A stretch of 11,530 bases of DNA from Phycisphaerae bacterium (GCA_030613765.1 JAUWLI010000061.1:1-11530); one strand, 5' to 3'. Counted from the stretch's first letter, positions 1 to 6,828 are shown. Numbers and translations: made by a program. The notes: a model not told the origin generated them from the letters alone.

Positions 1-812
1 ATAATGACAATATCATCTTTTTTGCAGTTCAGATACGCCTCTTTGAATCCCATGGAGGCATCACACTCATAAGTTGCAACAAACCTGGTCCCCAACTGGA
101 CTCCCTGGGCTCCTAACTCCATGAATCTATCAATATCAGCACCTGTATATATTCCGCCAGCGGCGATGATTGGAATGCTTTTGTTGAATTGCTCTTCATA
201 AAGCTTTACGACAGCGATCACTTCCGGCAGTATTTTTTCCAGCGCATAGTCAGGATTATCTATCTGGTCTTTTCTGAAGCCGAGATGCCCCCCGGCTAAT
301 GGCCCTTCTACAACCACGGCATCGGGCACATGAGAGTATCGTTTTGCCCAGGATTTAAATATAATTTTAGCCGCTCTCGCCGAAGATACTATAGGGACGA
401 ACTTCGTTGCAAGTTCACCCAGCCTATCCAGCGGTAATGTCTTAGGAAGCCCTATCGGCAGTCCTGCACCAAGGAAAAGCACATTTACACCTTCATCCAC
501 AGAACACTGGACAAGGTCATCGGAATCTGAAAGGGCTAACATTATATTTACGCCAATAATGCCGCTTGTTTGAGCTTTCGCCTTTCTTATGACTTTCCGC
601 AAGGCCCTTTCGTTCGCTTCCCACGGATTTTCGTTCCAATCGGTTTCGAACTGACCAATTCCAGGGGTGGCAATAACTCCAATACCGCCGGCATTTGCAA
701 CCGCTGAGGTCAAATTTGATAAGGAAATGCCGACGCCCATTCCCCCCTGGACAATTGGTATCTCGGCTTCCCAATCCCCTATCCGCAGTTTTGGCATCTT
801 GTTAAGACTCAT
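1..812 (-). CDS. Nitronate monooxygenase-like NAD(P)H-dependent flavin oxidoreductase, partial
   Basis: The first 270 codons of a flavin-dependent TIM-barrel enzyme of the nitronate monooxygenase (2-nitropropane dioxygenase)/FabK-like family; the 3' end lies beyond the left edge. I read the translation from the ATG at 812. It shows the N-terminal FMN segment 'VQGGMGVGIS' (21-30), 'AGGIGVIATPG' (41-51), the family 'EGPLAGGHLG' (169-178) with the likely catalytic His176, the phosphate-binding 'IPIIAAGGI' (213-221) and 'GAQGVQLGTRF' (234-244). Family members oxidise alkyl nitronates with FMN, or act as enoyl-ACP reductase II or other flavin reductases, so the substrate is not fixed by sequence. 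The start is supported by the Shine-Dalgarno-like GAGGTAG a few bases upstream. It is the last visible gene of the larE-pta-ackA direction, 142 bases after ackA, so it may be co-transcribed or have its own promoter. Family assignment is firm; physiological role is open. Confidence 0.88.
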   Translation of the reverse strand, partial: MSLNKMPKLRIGDWEAEIPIVQGGMGVGISLSNLTSAVANAGGIGVIATPGIGQFETDWNENPWEANERALRKVIRKAKAQTSGIIGVNIMLALSDSDDLVQCSVDEGVNVLFLGAGLPIGLPKTLPLDRLGELATKFVPIVSSARAAKIIFKSWAKRYSHVPDAVVVEGPLAGGHLGFRKDQIDNPDYALEKILPEVIAVVKLYEEQFNKSIPIIAAGGIYTGADIDRFMELGAQGVQLGTRFVATYECDASMGFKEAYLNCKKDDIVI

Positions 813-840
813 ATACTACTACCTCACATAACATTCAATC

Positions 841-881
841 GCCCGGCTAACTGCCAGGCATCTAAAGTTGGCTGGATTATA
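841..881 (-). promoter_or_regulatory. Leader of the flavin oxidoreductase gene: possible -10 box and GC hairpin
   Basis: The 142-base gap between ackA and the flavin oxidoreductase gene contains, on the minus strand, a perfect TATAAT at 881-876. Downstream of it is a 7-bp hairpin with arms GCCTGGC (859-853) and GCCGGGC (847-841), one G-T pair and loop AGTTA. No good -35 box lies 16-18 bp upstream of the TATAAT and no T tract follows the hairpin. It could be a weak internal promoter with a structured leader, or just a processing or stabilising hairpin. Confidence 0.25.
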
Positions 882-954
882 ATACATAATAATCCTTTTG
901 GGAAGCCAAAACGAAAGCCTTGTATTTTAATTTACTTCTTTATCCGTTCTTCGT

Positions 955-2175
955 TTATTCCTGCTTTGACACAATCGGCTGTTCGCATCTGGTCAACTCA
1001 TAAGTATCATTGGCAATAGCGACCTGCTCATTTGCCGGAATTACAAAGACTTTGACTCTGCTGTCGGTGGTACTGATTTCAGCTTCTTTTGCGACAACCG
1101 TCTTGTTTTTTTCCTCGTCAAGCTGGACGCCTAATTGATTTAGGCCGGTACATATCTGCTGACGCAGGAACACGGCGTTTTCCCCTATACCACCCGTAAA
1201 GACTATAGCGTCAACTGTATCCAGAACGGCACAATATACGCCGATGTACTTCTTGATGCGGTAGCAGAAAATATCGATAGCGAGCTGTGCCCGAGAATTG
1301 CCCTGGCCTGCAAGTTCCACGAGATTTCTCACGTCGTTCGAGACACCTGATATTCCGAGCAGACCGCTTTTCTTGTTGCACAGCTCTTTCAATGCTTTTA
1401 CGTCGTATCCTTTATCGCCAAGATAAAAGAGTATCGACGGGTCAAGGTCGCCGGAGCGCGTTCCCATCGGCACACCCTCCAGAGGCGTAAATCCCATAGA
1501 GGTATCAATTGACCTGCCCTGTTTCACGGCGGTAATAGAGCAGCCATTTCCAAGATGACAGGTAACGGTGTTGATATTATATTTCCCACGGCCCATTATG
1601 GAAGCGGCACGCCTGGCAACATATCTGTGCGAGATTCCGTGGAAACCATATCTGCGAATCCCGTATTGCTCGTAAAGTTCGTACGGCAAAGCATACATGT
1701 ACGCGGTTTTCGGGATGGTGGCATGAAATGCGGTGTCAAAGCAGGCAACCTGCTTTGCGTCAGGAAGTCTGCGCTGCACGGCCCGAACGCCTGCGAGGTT
1801 AGGAGGATTGTGCAGCGGAGCAAGCTCTGCGTACTTCTCTATAGATGCAATTACCTTTTCATCAATATTTACAGAGTAAGTGAACTCTTCGCCTCCGTGA
1901 ACTACCCTGTGACCAACGGCACTAATTTCAGAAAAGTCCTGTATAACTCCCACATCTCTGCCGACAAGAGTCTCCAATATAAACTCCATTGCCTTTCCGA
2001 CATCTTCGATCTTTGTTTGCACGGCGTGGGTCTTGCCATTAAAGAAATGAGAGAGTTCTGATCTTTCCTCTCCAATTCGTTCGACCACACCGTGGGCCAG
2101 GACCTCCGCCTGTGGCATATTGTACAAGTGATACTTGACCGAGGAGCTACCTGCATTGATGACGAGTACTTTCAT
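955..2175 (-). CDS. ackA: Acetate kinase
   Basis: Cytoplasmic acetate kinase of the ASKHA fold: acetyl phosphate + ADP to acetate + ATP, reversible, the ATP-yielding last step of acetate fermentation. Full length at 406 residues. Every active-site position known from the Methanosarcina enzyme is recognisable: Asn7 and Ser10-12 in 'NAGSSS', Lys14, Arg90 in 'VGHRVVHGG', His122 in 'LHNP', Asp147 in 'FDTAFH', His179 in 'YGFHGISH', Arg240 in 'MGTRSGDLDP' and Glu383 in 'ANEQ'. 'FTGGIGEN' (326-333) is the late phosphate/nucleotide motif. The ATG at 2175 gives the canonical 'MKVLVINAGSSS' start and has a modest AAGGA about ten bases upstream. It follows pta by 60 bases on the same strand, the usual partner, so Pta and AckA form a complete acetyl-CoA to acetate route. 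Nothing in the sequence suggests a defect. Confidence 0.97.
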   Translation of the reverse strand: MKVLVINAGSSSVKYHLYNMPQAEVLAHGVVERIGEERSELSHFFNGKTHAVQTKIEDVGKAMEFILETLVGRDVGVIQDFSEISAVGHRVVHGGEEFTYSVNIDEKVIASIEKYAELAPLHNPPNLAGVRAVQRRLPDAKQVACFDTAFHATIPKTAYMYALPYELYEQYGIRRYGFHGISHRYVARRAASIMGRGKYNINTVTCHLGNGCSITAVKQGRSIDTSMGFTPLEGVPMGTRSGDLDPSILFYLGDKGYDVKALKELCNKKSGLLGISGVSNDVRNLVELAGQGNSRAQLAIDIFCYRIKKYIGVYCAVLDTVDAIVFTGGIGENAVFLRQQICTGLNQLGVQLDEEKNKTVVAKEAEISTTDSRVKVFVIPANEQVAIANDTYELTRCEQPIVSKQE

Positions 2176-2235
2176 CTTAAAATTATCCTTTCACTATATG
2201 CGCCATTCTTGGCATTTTCATGTGGTGCTTGTTAT

Positions 2236-3234
2236 CTACACCAATTGCACCAAAGTTAAAACCACTGCTGAAATTATGTCATCCACACTTGCACCTCTTG
2301 AAAGGTCTGTGATGGGTTTTGCAAATCCCTGCAGGAACGGCCCAATGGCCTGGGCGCCGGCCATATATTGTGTGAGCTTGTAAGCGATATTTCCGGAAGT
2401 AAGGTCGGGGAAAATAATAACATTGGCCCTCCCCGCCACAGGACTTTCATCCTTAACTTTCTTGGCAGCTATCCTTGGAATTATTGCCGAGTCCGCCTGA
2501 AACTCGCCGTCAATAGCCAATTCAGGTTCCCGTGCCCGCGCTATCTTTAGAGCCTCTTTAATCTTATCCACACATGGCCCGAAAGCACTGCCCTTGGTAG
2601 AGAATGATAACAGGGCTACACGCGGTTCCTTGCCGAGAAGTCTCCTTGCACTTGCAGCCGAAGCCAGCGCAATATCGGCGAGTTGTTCAGCCGTAGGGTC
2701 GATGTTGACAGCGCAGTCGGCGTAAATGAAGGTTTTGTCCTTTTCTCCAAGAAACTCGGGTACAACCATAATAAAATAGCTGGAAGGAGTCTTGAGCCCA
2801 GGGCTCAATCCTACTGTCAAGACTCCGGCTTGAATAAGAATCGATGTCGCACTGGCAACACCACCCACAAAAACATCAGCATCGCCGCAAGCTACCATCA
2901 TGCCCGCGTAGAATAGTGGCTTGACGACTATGCGTTTTGCCACAGCGGCGGAAATACCATCTCTTCGGCGGCTGTAATTTTCAGCATAAAAATCGATTTT
3001 ATGATTTTTTTTGGGATTTATGGTTTTGATACCATCGAGATCGACCCCGGCTTTTTCGATTGCGGTTTCAAGCTGTTCGGGTTTTCCGAGCACAATTGGT
3101 TGCGCAATATCTTCATCTTTAAGTCTTCGAGCAGCCTGAATTATCCGCTCGTCTCTACCCTCCGGCAGAACAACGGAAAAATTGCGACCCACAATCTTCT
3201 GCGTAAAAGCTCTGACTATATCCTTCTTTACCAC
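2236..3234 (-). CDS. pta: Phosphate acetyltransferase (short form)
   Basis: Phosphate acetyltransferase: acetyl-CoA + phosphate to acetyl phosphate + CoA, feeding AckA. At 332 residues it is the short, catalytic-domain-only form, without the N-terminal DRTGG/P-loop regulatory part of enterobacterial Pta. Visible family features are '[11 protein letters not shown]' (21-31), 'GDADVFVGG' (117-125), 'SFSTKGSA' (210-217), 'GEFQADSAI' (243-251) and the C-terminal signature '[17 protein letters not shown]' (298-314), with Ser312, Arg313 and Asp319 aligning with the catalytic Ser309/Arg310/Asp316 of the Methanosarcina enzyme. The start codon is GTG at 3234, supported by AAAGGGA about seven bases upstream. 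It begins 16 bases after the larE stop, and the Shine-Dalgarno lies in that gap, indicating a shared transcript with larE. The related MaeB C-terminal and phosphate butyryltransferase families are less likely given the signature and the ackA neighbour. Confidence 0.96.
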   Translation of the reverse strand: MVKKDIVRAFTQKIVGRNFSVVLPEGRDERIIQAARRLKDEDIAQPIVLGKPEQLETAIEKAGVDLDGIKTINPKKNHKIDFYAENYSRRRDGISAAVAKRIVVKPLFYAGMMVACGDADVFVGGVASATSILIQAGVLTVGLSPGLKTPSSYFIMVVPEFLGEKDKTFIYADCAVNIDPTAEQLADIALASAASARRLLGKEPRVALLSFSTKGSAFGPCVDKIKEALKIARAREPELAIDGEFQADSAIIPRIAAKKVKDESPVAGRANVIIFPDLTSGNIAYKLTQYMAGAQAIGPFLQGFAKPITDLSRGASVDDIISAVVLTLVQLV

Positions 3235-3250
3235 GTTACTTCCCTTTACT

Positions 3251-4087
3251 TCAATAAAGGCTTTTTCGCTTCTCGTCTTCTGAGAGCGGTTCGTTCAAGG
3301 AACCTGAGCGGAAGCCCTGCAGGTCGACGGTCACAAATTTAAATCCGAGCGATTTCACCTTCTCGATTATCTTCGAGCGGTTTGGCTCTGTTGTAACTTT
3401 GTCAATATCCTGCGGATTAACCTCAATTCGGGCAACGATATCGTGATGGCGAACGCGGAATTCGACCAGCCCAATCTTCCTTAAAAAGTCTTCGGCCTCC
3501 TCGATTTGCTTCAGTCGCTTTTCCGTAACCTCCAGACCATAGCTGATTCGCGAGGCAAGGCACGGAGACGCGGGAACATCGGCTGTGGGCAAGTTCAAGT
3601 CTCTGCTTAACCGGCGAATATCGTCCTTGGTAAGCTTGGCCTCCATTAGCGGGCAGTGGACATCGAGGACTTTAGCCGCTCGATTACCCGGCCTAAAGTC
3701 ATCCTTATCGTCAAAATTGCTGCCGCAAACAACGCATTTAAAATCCTCCTCTTTGGCAATATCGATAAGGAGTCCGTAAAGATGTGATTTGCAGTGGAAA
3801 CAACGGTCGGCCTTGTTGGCGGCGTACTTATCATCCGAAAGCTCGTCTACGGTCACCTCTTTAATCTGTGCCCCGATAATTTTTGCGCATTTTAGGGCCT
3901 GGTCGTACTGTGAGCCGGCCAGGGATGGGCTTACACCTATACAAGCCAGCACATTTTCAGAACCCAGCGTATCGACAGCCGCCTTTAAAAGAAAGGTACT
4001 ATCCACCCCGCCGGAGTAGGCAACAACGACTTTACCCAGCTTTTTGAGCATTTGCTGAAGCAAATTATACTTTTCCTTGATATCCAC
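3251..4087 (-). CDS. larE: ATP-dependent sacrificial sulfur transferase LarE (nickel-pincer cofactor synthesis)
   Basis: PP-loop ATP pyrophosphatase of the LarE family. LarE adenylates and then thiolates the carboxylates of the pyridinium biscarboxylic mononucleotide made by LarB; LarC then inserts nickel to give the cofactor of LarA racemases. The PP-loop 'SGGVDS' is at 25-30, '[13 protein letters not shown]' at 122-134 and the C-terminal '[14 protein letters not shown]' at 253-266, all typical of LarE. Cys96 and Cys99 ('DRCFHCK') plus Cys176 ('SPCLASR') are the three-cysteine set of the [4Fe-4S] type, whereas lactobacilli carry only the sacrificial Cys. Start choice: the reading frame stays open far upstream through the tRNA gene, so the 5' end must be inferred. 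GTG at 4087 gives 278 residues and lies two bases after the tRNA discriminator. TTG at 4063, with AAGGA about ten bases upstream, would give 270. pta follows after 16 bases. Confidence 0.9.
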   Translation of the reverse strand: MDIKEKYNLLQQMLKKLGKVVVAYSGGVDSTFLLKAAVDTLGSENVLACIGVSPSLAGSQYDQALKCAKIIGAQIKEVTVDELSDDKYAANKADRCFHCKSHLYGLLIDIAKEEDFKCVVCGSNFDDKDDFRPGNRAAKVLDVHCPLMEAKLTKDDIRRLSRDLNLPTADVPASPCLASRISYGLEVTEKRLKQIEEAEDFLRKIGLVEFRVRHHDIVARIEVNPQDIDKVTTEPNRSKIIEKVKSLGFKFVTVDLQGFRSGSLNEPLSEDEKRKSLY

Positions 4088-4089
4088 AC

Positions 4090-4161
4090 AGCCGATGGTG
4101 AGAGTCGAACTCACAACCTCAGCTTTACGAAAGCTGTGCTCTACCATTGAGCTACATCGGC
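4090..4161 (-). tRNA. tRNA-Thr (anticodon CGT)
   Basis: A complete 72-base cloverleaf on the minus strand. The acceptor stem GCCGATG/CATCGGC is 7 of 7 paired and the D stem is GCTC/GAGC. The anticodon stem CAGCT/AGCTG encloses loop TTCGTAA with anticodon CGT (template positions 4129-4127), reading ACG threonine codons. The T stem GTGAG/CTCAC encloses loop TTCGACT. The discriminator is T at 4090; no CCA is encoded, so it must be added after 3' trimming. It heads the larE-pta-ackA direction with its own promoter just upstream, and the likely larE start codon follows two bases after the discriminator. Confidence 0.96.
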
Positions 4162-4174
4162 ATTTACGCCGGCT

Positions 4175-4203
4175 ATAATACTGATCATTGCCTGGCTTGT
4201 AAA
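4175..4203 (-). promoter_or_regulatory. Sigma70-like promoter of tRNA-Thr-larE-pta-ackA
   Basis: On the minus strand there is a -35 TTTACA (4203-4198), a spacer of exactly 17 bp, and a -10 TATTAT (4180-4175), each one mismatch from consensus. The predicted start falls about 4170-4167, only a few bases before the mature tRNA 5' end at 4161. This placement suits a tRNA promoter. The only candidate for transcription of larE that I see nearby is this one. Confidence 0.6.
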
Positions 4204-4358
4204 GAGGCTTCATAAGGTCATTTAACAAGCGGCCTGAACAATTTTTTTCGTCTCGTTCGCGGGCAGAAGCCAAAGGACCGAGAACAAAAATCCGACATCG
4301 GACTGCTTTTTTACGCCCTTCTGCGTGGCTCAAGACAGGCCTTTGGGCGGAGGTGAAA

Positions 4359-4671
4359 TTGGCTTTGTTTGGCTTTGTTTTGTCGGAACCCGAAAACGCG
4401 GTTTTTTTCATAATCCCTTTTGACAAAGAGGGTTGCATTGGTTTTTGTCGTTTCGAAGTTTGGCTTTGTTTTTTCGGGGCCCGAATTGGCGGTTTATTTT
4501 CATAACCCACTGTTAAAATAGAAGTTACGTTCATTTTGGCTTTTTTGAATTTGGCTTTGTTTGGGTTTGTTTGGCTTTGTTTTTTCCCAATTGACCAAGT
4601 GTCCATTTTATCATAATCCCTTGTTATTACTTTAGTTACGTTAAACTTGACTTTTCGGAATTTGGCTTTGT
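4359..4671. repeat. Degenerate intergenic repeat array (units about 92-111 bp)
   Basis: The core TTGGCTTTGT occurs at 4359, 4369, 4460, 4551, 4571 and 4662. A second conserved block, CATAA(T/C)CC, occurs at 4409, 4501 and 4612, and GTTACGTT-like sequence recurs near 4525 and 4635. Spacings of 92 and 111 bp for the second block show about three decayed units. Read on the minus strand they give 'KKQSQT', 'NKAKF' and 'KTKPN' strings. Such strings are, from memory, common spurious translations in Phycisphaerae intergenic DNA. Because some spacings are not multiples of three, I do not think the array is coding. Confidence 0.7.
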
Positions 4672-4704
4672 TTTGCAAAAAAAGTCTGATTTGTAAAGTT
4701 TTCA

Positions 4705-4736
4705 TTACATCTGTAAATGTATCTTTACAGGTGTAA
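4705..4736. promoter_or_regulatory. Pair of TTACA-N2-TGTAA palindromes, 20 bp apart
   Basis: Two 12-bp palindromes with the same half-sites lie at 4705-4716 (spacer TC) and 4725-4736 (spacer GG; its arms extend to TTTACA/TGTAAA at 4724-4737). They start exactly 20 bp apart, about two helical turns. TACA-N2-TGTA is the known operator core of the CopY/BlaI/MecI repressor family. The two copies can also pair with each other as a 13-bp stem (4705-4717 with 4724-4736, one wobble, six-base loop), so a hairpin reading is possible. No regulator or obvious target promoter adjoins them. Confidence 0.35.
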
Positions 4737-4763
4737 AGCGCCATAAAGAGTCGTAAGTCTTTT

Positions 4764-4860
4764 ATTAATCGCGGATTACGCTGATTAAACGGATTTTTTG
4801 GCCACAAAAATGCACAAAAAACACAAAGAAACAAAGAAAATAGGCATAGGGGGCACAGAG
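4764..4860. repeat. Probable dispersed-repeat remnant in gene-free DNA
   Basis: This stretch consists of 'GCGGATTACGCTGATTAAAC' (4771-4790), then 'GCCACAAAAATGCACAAAAA' and further CACAAAGAAA-type A-rich sequence. Blocks of this kind recur between genes in planctomycete and other environmental genomes, from memory. I see no second copy in the window, no start codon with a ribosome binding site and no codon structure. The surrounding bases from 4861 to 5077 hold nothing I can identify. Confidence 0.35.
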
Positions 4861-5077
4861 ATTTTGGCCGGCTGGTTGTTCTCGGCAAGCTATGCTCTAA
4901 AAGCGAGCTTTTGACGCAGAGAATTGCCTTCGTCCACAAGGCCATTGAAACGGCCTTTTTCAGAAGCCGGCTAAATAAGTGTTTATTAGGTGCTTTATTA
5001 ACCATTAATACACCAAAATGTTTAAAAACTTGGCTTTTATGATGCAAAATAATGCTTTTTTAGTTGTTTAAACTGTT

Positions 5078-5165
5078 TCCCTGCCTACTGCATGCAGGGA
5101 TACGTGGGCCACGGCCCCACTCGTGCGGTTCTCCGCTAAATCCTGCGCCTACTGGCGGTTTACGT
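5078..5165. repeat. Hairpin-rich, GC-richer intergenic element
   Basis: The element stands out from its AT-rich surroundings. It contains a 7-bp hairpin TCCCTGC/GCAGGGA (5078-5084 with 5094-5100, nine-base loop) and a second short inverted repeat GTGGG/CCCAC (5104-5108 with 5116-5120). The phrase CTGC(G)CCTACTG occurs twice (5081-5090 and 5143-5153, imperfect). This suggests a dispersed palindromic element of the REP kind or a small mobile remnant. Whether it is repeated elsewhere in the genome cannot be judged here. Confidence 0.3.
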
Positions 5166-5225
5166 TTACCTTCTGAAAAACATAGTGGTATTTTAACAGA
5201 TTATCAAACATGAGTAAAGAAAAGA

Positions 5226-5255
5226 ATGACCAAAAAAGAACTTTTTTTTGGTCAT
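5226..5255 (-). terminator. Hairpin terminator of the GLUG-repeat protein gene
   Basis: Twenty-six bases past the stop of the minus-strand GLUG gene is a long inverted repeat: ATGACCAAAAAA (5226-5237) pairs perfectly with TTTTTTGGTCAT (5244-5255), extended by one G-T pair, with a four-base loop. On the minus strand it is followed by TCTTTTCTTT. The stem is AT-rich, but position and T-rich tail fit intrinsic termination. Being symmetrical, it could also act on transcripts arriving from the other side. Confidence 0.55.
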
Positions 5256-5281
5256 GGATTCTAAATTTCAGTTCCAGTTCC

Positions 5282-6529
5282 CTATTTCTCTTCCATCCAT
5301 TGGTTTGCCGTGATAGCAAAGTCGAGGAAGTTTACGATTCGGTCTTTGTTGATATCTGAAGGCAGGTAGACTCTCAGGTAGGGATAGGTCTGGTTTTCAC
5401 CTATGTTCCAGATGTTGATGAAGTTCCAACCAGCATCGGTGAAGGTGCTTCTTGTTTGCATCTGTGGGGTGGGCAGGCCTGCTACATTGATAACTGGGCC
5501 TCCGTTTAATCCAATACTTTCGGTTACACCGTGGGTCTGGCTGTCAGTGTCCCAGAAGCAGTTCAGAACAACATCCCAATTTCCCCCCACCAGACCGCCG
5601 ACAGAGTCACCACCGTTGACATCGCCGGTAGAATAGCAGTTCGAGACGTTGGCATTATTAGACCCCATCAATCCGCCGACAAACCGCCCGCCGCTTACAT
5701 TACCGGTAGAATAGCAGTTCGAGACGATTCCAAAAGTATAACCTGTCAGGCCGCCGATAGTTTCACCAGTTCCGCTCACATCGCCGGTGGAATAGCAGTT
5801 TGAGACACTACTGTAAATTGCAGATCCCACCAGACCGCCGACAGAGCCACCACCGTTGACATTGCCGGTAGAATAGCAGTTCGAGACGATTGCCTTAGTA
5901 TAACCTGCCAGGCCGCCGATAGCTTCGTTAGTTCCGCTCACCTCGCCGGTGGAATAGCAGTTTGAGACACTACCGTATTCAAACCTCCCCATCAGACCGC
6001 CGACATTGTTAACACCGTTGACATCGCAGGTAGAATAGCATTTCGAAATGGTACCTTCATTAGTAGAGCCCACCAAACCACCGACAATCCAGCCACCGCT
6101 GACAGAGCCACCTTCAAGGCCCAGGTTGCTGACGTCGCCGTCACCATCTATGTAGCCGAACAGCCCCAAATACCGGCTACCAACCCCGCCGTCGATGTTC
6201 AGGTTTTTTATCTTATGGTCGTTTCCATCAAAGACACCCGAAAAGGCAACTCCCTGAAACCCACTTTCACTATCATTCACATCACAAGCAATTACAGCCC
6301 TATCATACACCATCCCTGCCAAATTAACATCGGTCTCCAATCTCGTGAAGCCCGCCCAGTAATTGGCGTCAGCCGCAAAGTCATTGAAATCCTCTAATGA
6401 CTGTATCAGCCACGGGTCTTCCTGCGTACCTGAGCCATCCAAAGCTACAGCAGTATTTACGCATAAGCCGACCATTACTAATACAGTGATTTTCCTCAAC
6501 AGGTTTGAAATCCTCGCTATAACCGTCAT
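5282..6529 (-). CDS. Secreted GLUG-repeat protein with C-terminal dockerin-like tail
   Basis: A 415-residue exported protein of unknown function. Residues 1-29 form a signal peptide: positive start (Arg6, Arg12, Lys13), hydrophobic 'ITVLVMVGLCV' and an AVA site at 27-29. Residues 30-145 have the usual opening of these proteins ('GSGTQEDPWLIQSLEDF', 'FSGVFDGNDHKIKNL'). Residues 149 to about 316 are tandem GLUG motifs of 26-27 residues, consensus GGLVG-x(4-6)-VSNCYSTG-x-VSG, likely building a beta-solenoid. Residues 391-411 ('SDINKDRIVNFLDFAITA' onward) match the first Ca-binding loop and helix of a dockerin-like module, common at the ends of planctomycete secreted proteins. Such proteins are thought to sit on the cell surface or in polysaccharide-degrading assemblies; binding partner unknown. 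The start is supported by AGGAGG six bases upstream of the ATG. It stands alone, with its own terminator. Confidence 0.85.
   Translation of the reverse strand: MTVIARISNLLRKITVLVMVGLCVNTAVALDGSGTQEDPWLIQSLEDFNDFAADANYWAGFTRLETDVNLAGMVYDRAVIACDVNDSESGFQGVAFSGVFDGNDHKIKNLNIDGGVGSRYLGLFGYIDGDGDVSNLGLEGGSVSGGWIVGGLVGSTNEGTISKCYSTCDVNGVNNVGGLMGRFEYGSVSNCYSTGEVSGTNEAIGGLAGYTKAIVSNCYSTGNVNGGGSVGGLVGSAIYSSVSNCYSTGDVSGTGETIGGLTGYTFGIVSNCYSTGNVSGGRFVGGLMGSNNANVSNCYSTGDVNGGDSVGGLVGGNWDVVLNCFWDTDSQTHGVTESIGLNGGPVINVAGLPTPQMQTRSTFTDAGWNFINIWNIGENQTYPYLRVYLPSDINKDRIVNFLDFAITANQWMEEK
5582..6085 (-). repeat. 81-bp tandem coding repeats with a 162-bp higher-order duplication
   Basis: The phrase GAATAGCA recurs at 5631, 5709, 5790, 5871, 5952 and 6033, spacings of 78, 81, 81, 81 and 81 bp, each encoding the 'CYST' core of a GLUG motif. 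Alternate units are more alike than neighbours: residues 187-240 and 241-294 (5971-5810 and 5809-5648) share the order SVSNCYSTG, IGGL-x-GYT, IVSNCYSTGNV. The GGAATAGCAG phrase and its flanks are identical at 5789 and 5951. This indicates growth by duplication of a two-motif, 162-bp block. Confidence 0.8.
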
Positions 6530-6549
6530 ATCTACCTCCTGCCCCCCAA

Positions 6550-6578
6550 TATTTAACTTTTAAGCCAATTTTCGACAA
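6550..6578 (-). promoter_or_regulatory. Weak candidate promoter of the GLUG-repeat gene
   Basis: On the minus strand, TTGTCG (6578-6573) is followed after 17 bp by TAAATA (6555-6550), about 20 bases before the ribosome binding site. The -35 matches consensus at four of six bases, the -10 at only three. It is the best pair I found in this leader, but it is not convincing. Confidence 0.22.
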
Positions 6579-6660
6579 ACACACGGCTCAAAATCGCACA
6601 ACAGCAAAGAAAACCTCACAGATTTGCTAAAAAGACATTACCATAAATTCGGGGATGTGT

Positions 6661-6719
6661 CAAATAAAAAAACACAAAAATGGATTCCTACTCCCGTAAG
6701 GGATATTTTTCACAGGAAT
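6661..6719 (-). terminator. Possible terminator downstream of the cupin gene
   Basis: The 299 bases between the GLUG and cupin genes hold no gene. About 110 bases past the cupin stop, the minus strand has an interrupted hairpin: ATTCCT/AGGAAT outside (6719-6714 with 6689-6684) and TCCC/GGGA inside. It is followed by a T-rich run, CCATTTTTGTGTTTTTTT. The hairpin also resembles the ATTCC...GGAATGACA palindromes scattered in many environmental genomes. Nearer the cupin, CCGAAGG/CCTTTCGG (about 6778-6798) forms a bulged hairpin without a T tract. Confidence 0.35.
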
Positions 6720-6828
6720 GACAAATGGCACAATCGAAGAAGCAGGGATATTAAAGTCAAATGCTTCGCCACCGGCTCTCCGAAAGGAGTCCTTCGGACA
6801 GCATGACAACGCAAAACGGTCAGTTTTT

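Noticed and set aside
517..774. Minus-strand 85-codon frame
   Set aside because: Out-of-frame shadow of the flavin oxidoreductase gene, which translates cleanly from 812 to the left edge.
1555..2061. Plus-strand 168-codon frame opposite ackA
   Set aside because: Antisense to a complete, fully conserved acetate kinase; no ribosome site and no recognisable domain.
3251..4087. LarE as another PP-loop enzyme (QueC, TtuA, GuaA-type, asparagine synthetase-like)
   Set aside because: The C-terminal '[12 protein letters not shown]', the 'PCLASR' cysteine and the overall length fit LarE; QueC zinc motifs and GuaA glutaminase/dimerisation parts are absent.
3251..5047. A single 598-codon open frame on the minus strand covering larE and about 900 bases upstream
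   Set aside because: It runs straight through the tRNA-Thr gene and the degenerate repeat array, and only the last 278 codons look like protein. Some repeat spacings are not multiples of three.
4162..5281. Transposon or insertion sequence in the gene-free region
   Set aside because: No transposase fragment, terminal inverted repeats or target duplications could be seen; only short repeat-like elements and hairpins.
5582..6085. Regular 81-bp repeats as a possible CRISPR array
   Set aside because: The repeats encode in-frame GLUG motifs in a signal-peptide protein, and there are no unique spacers of constant length between short identical repeats.
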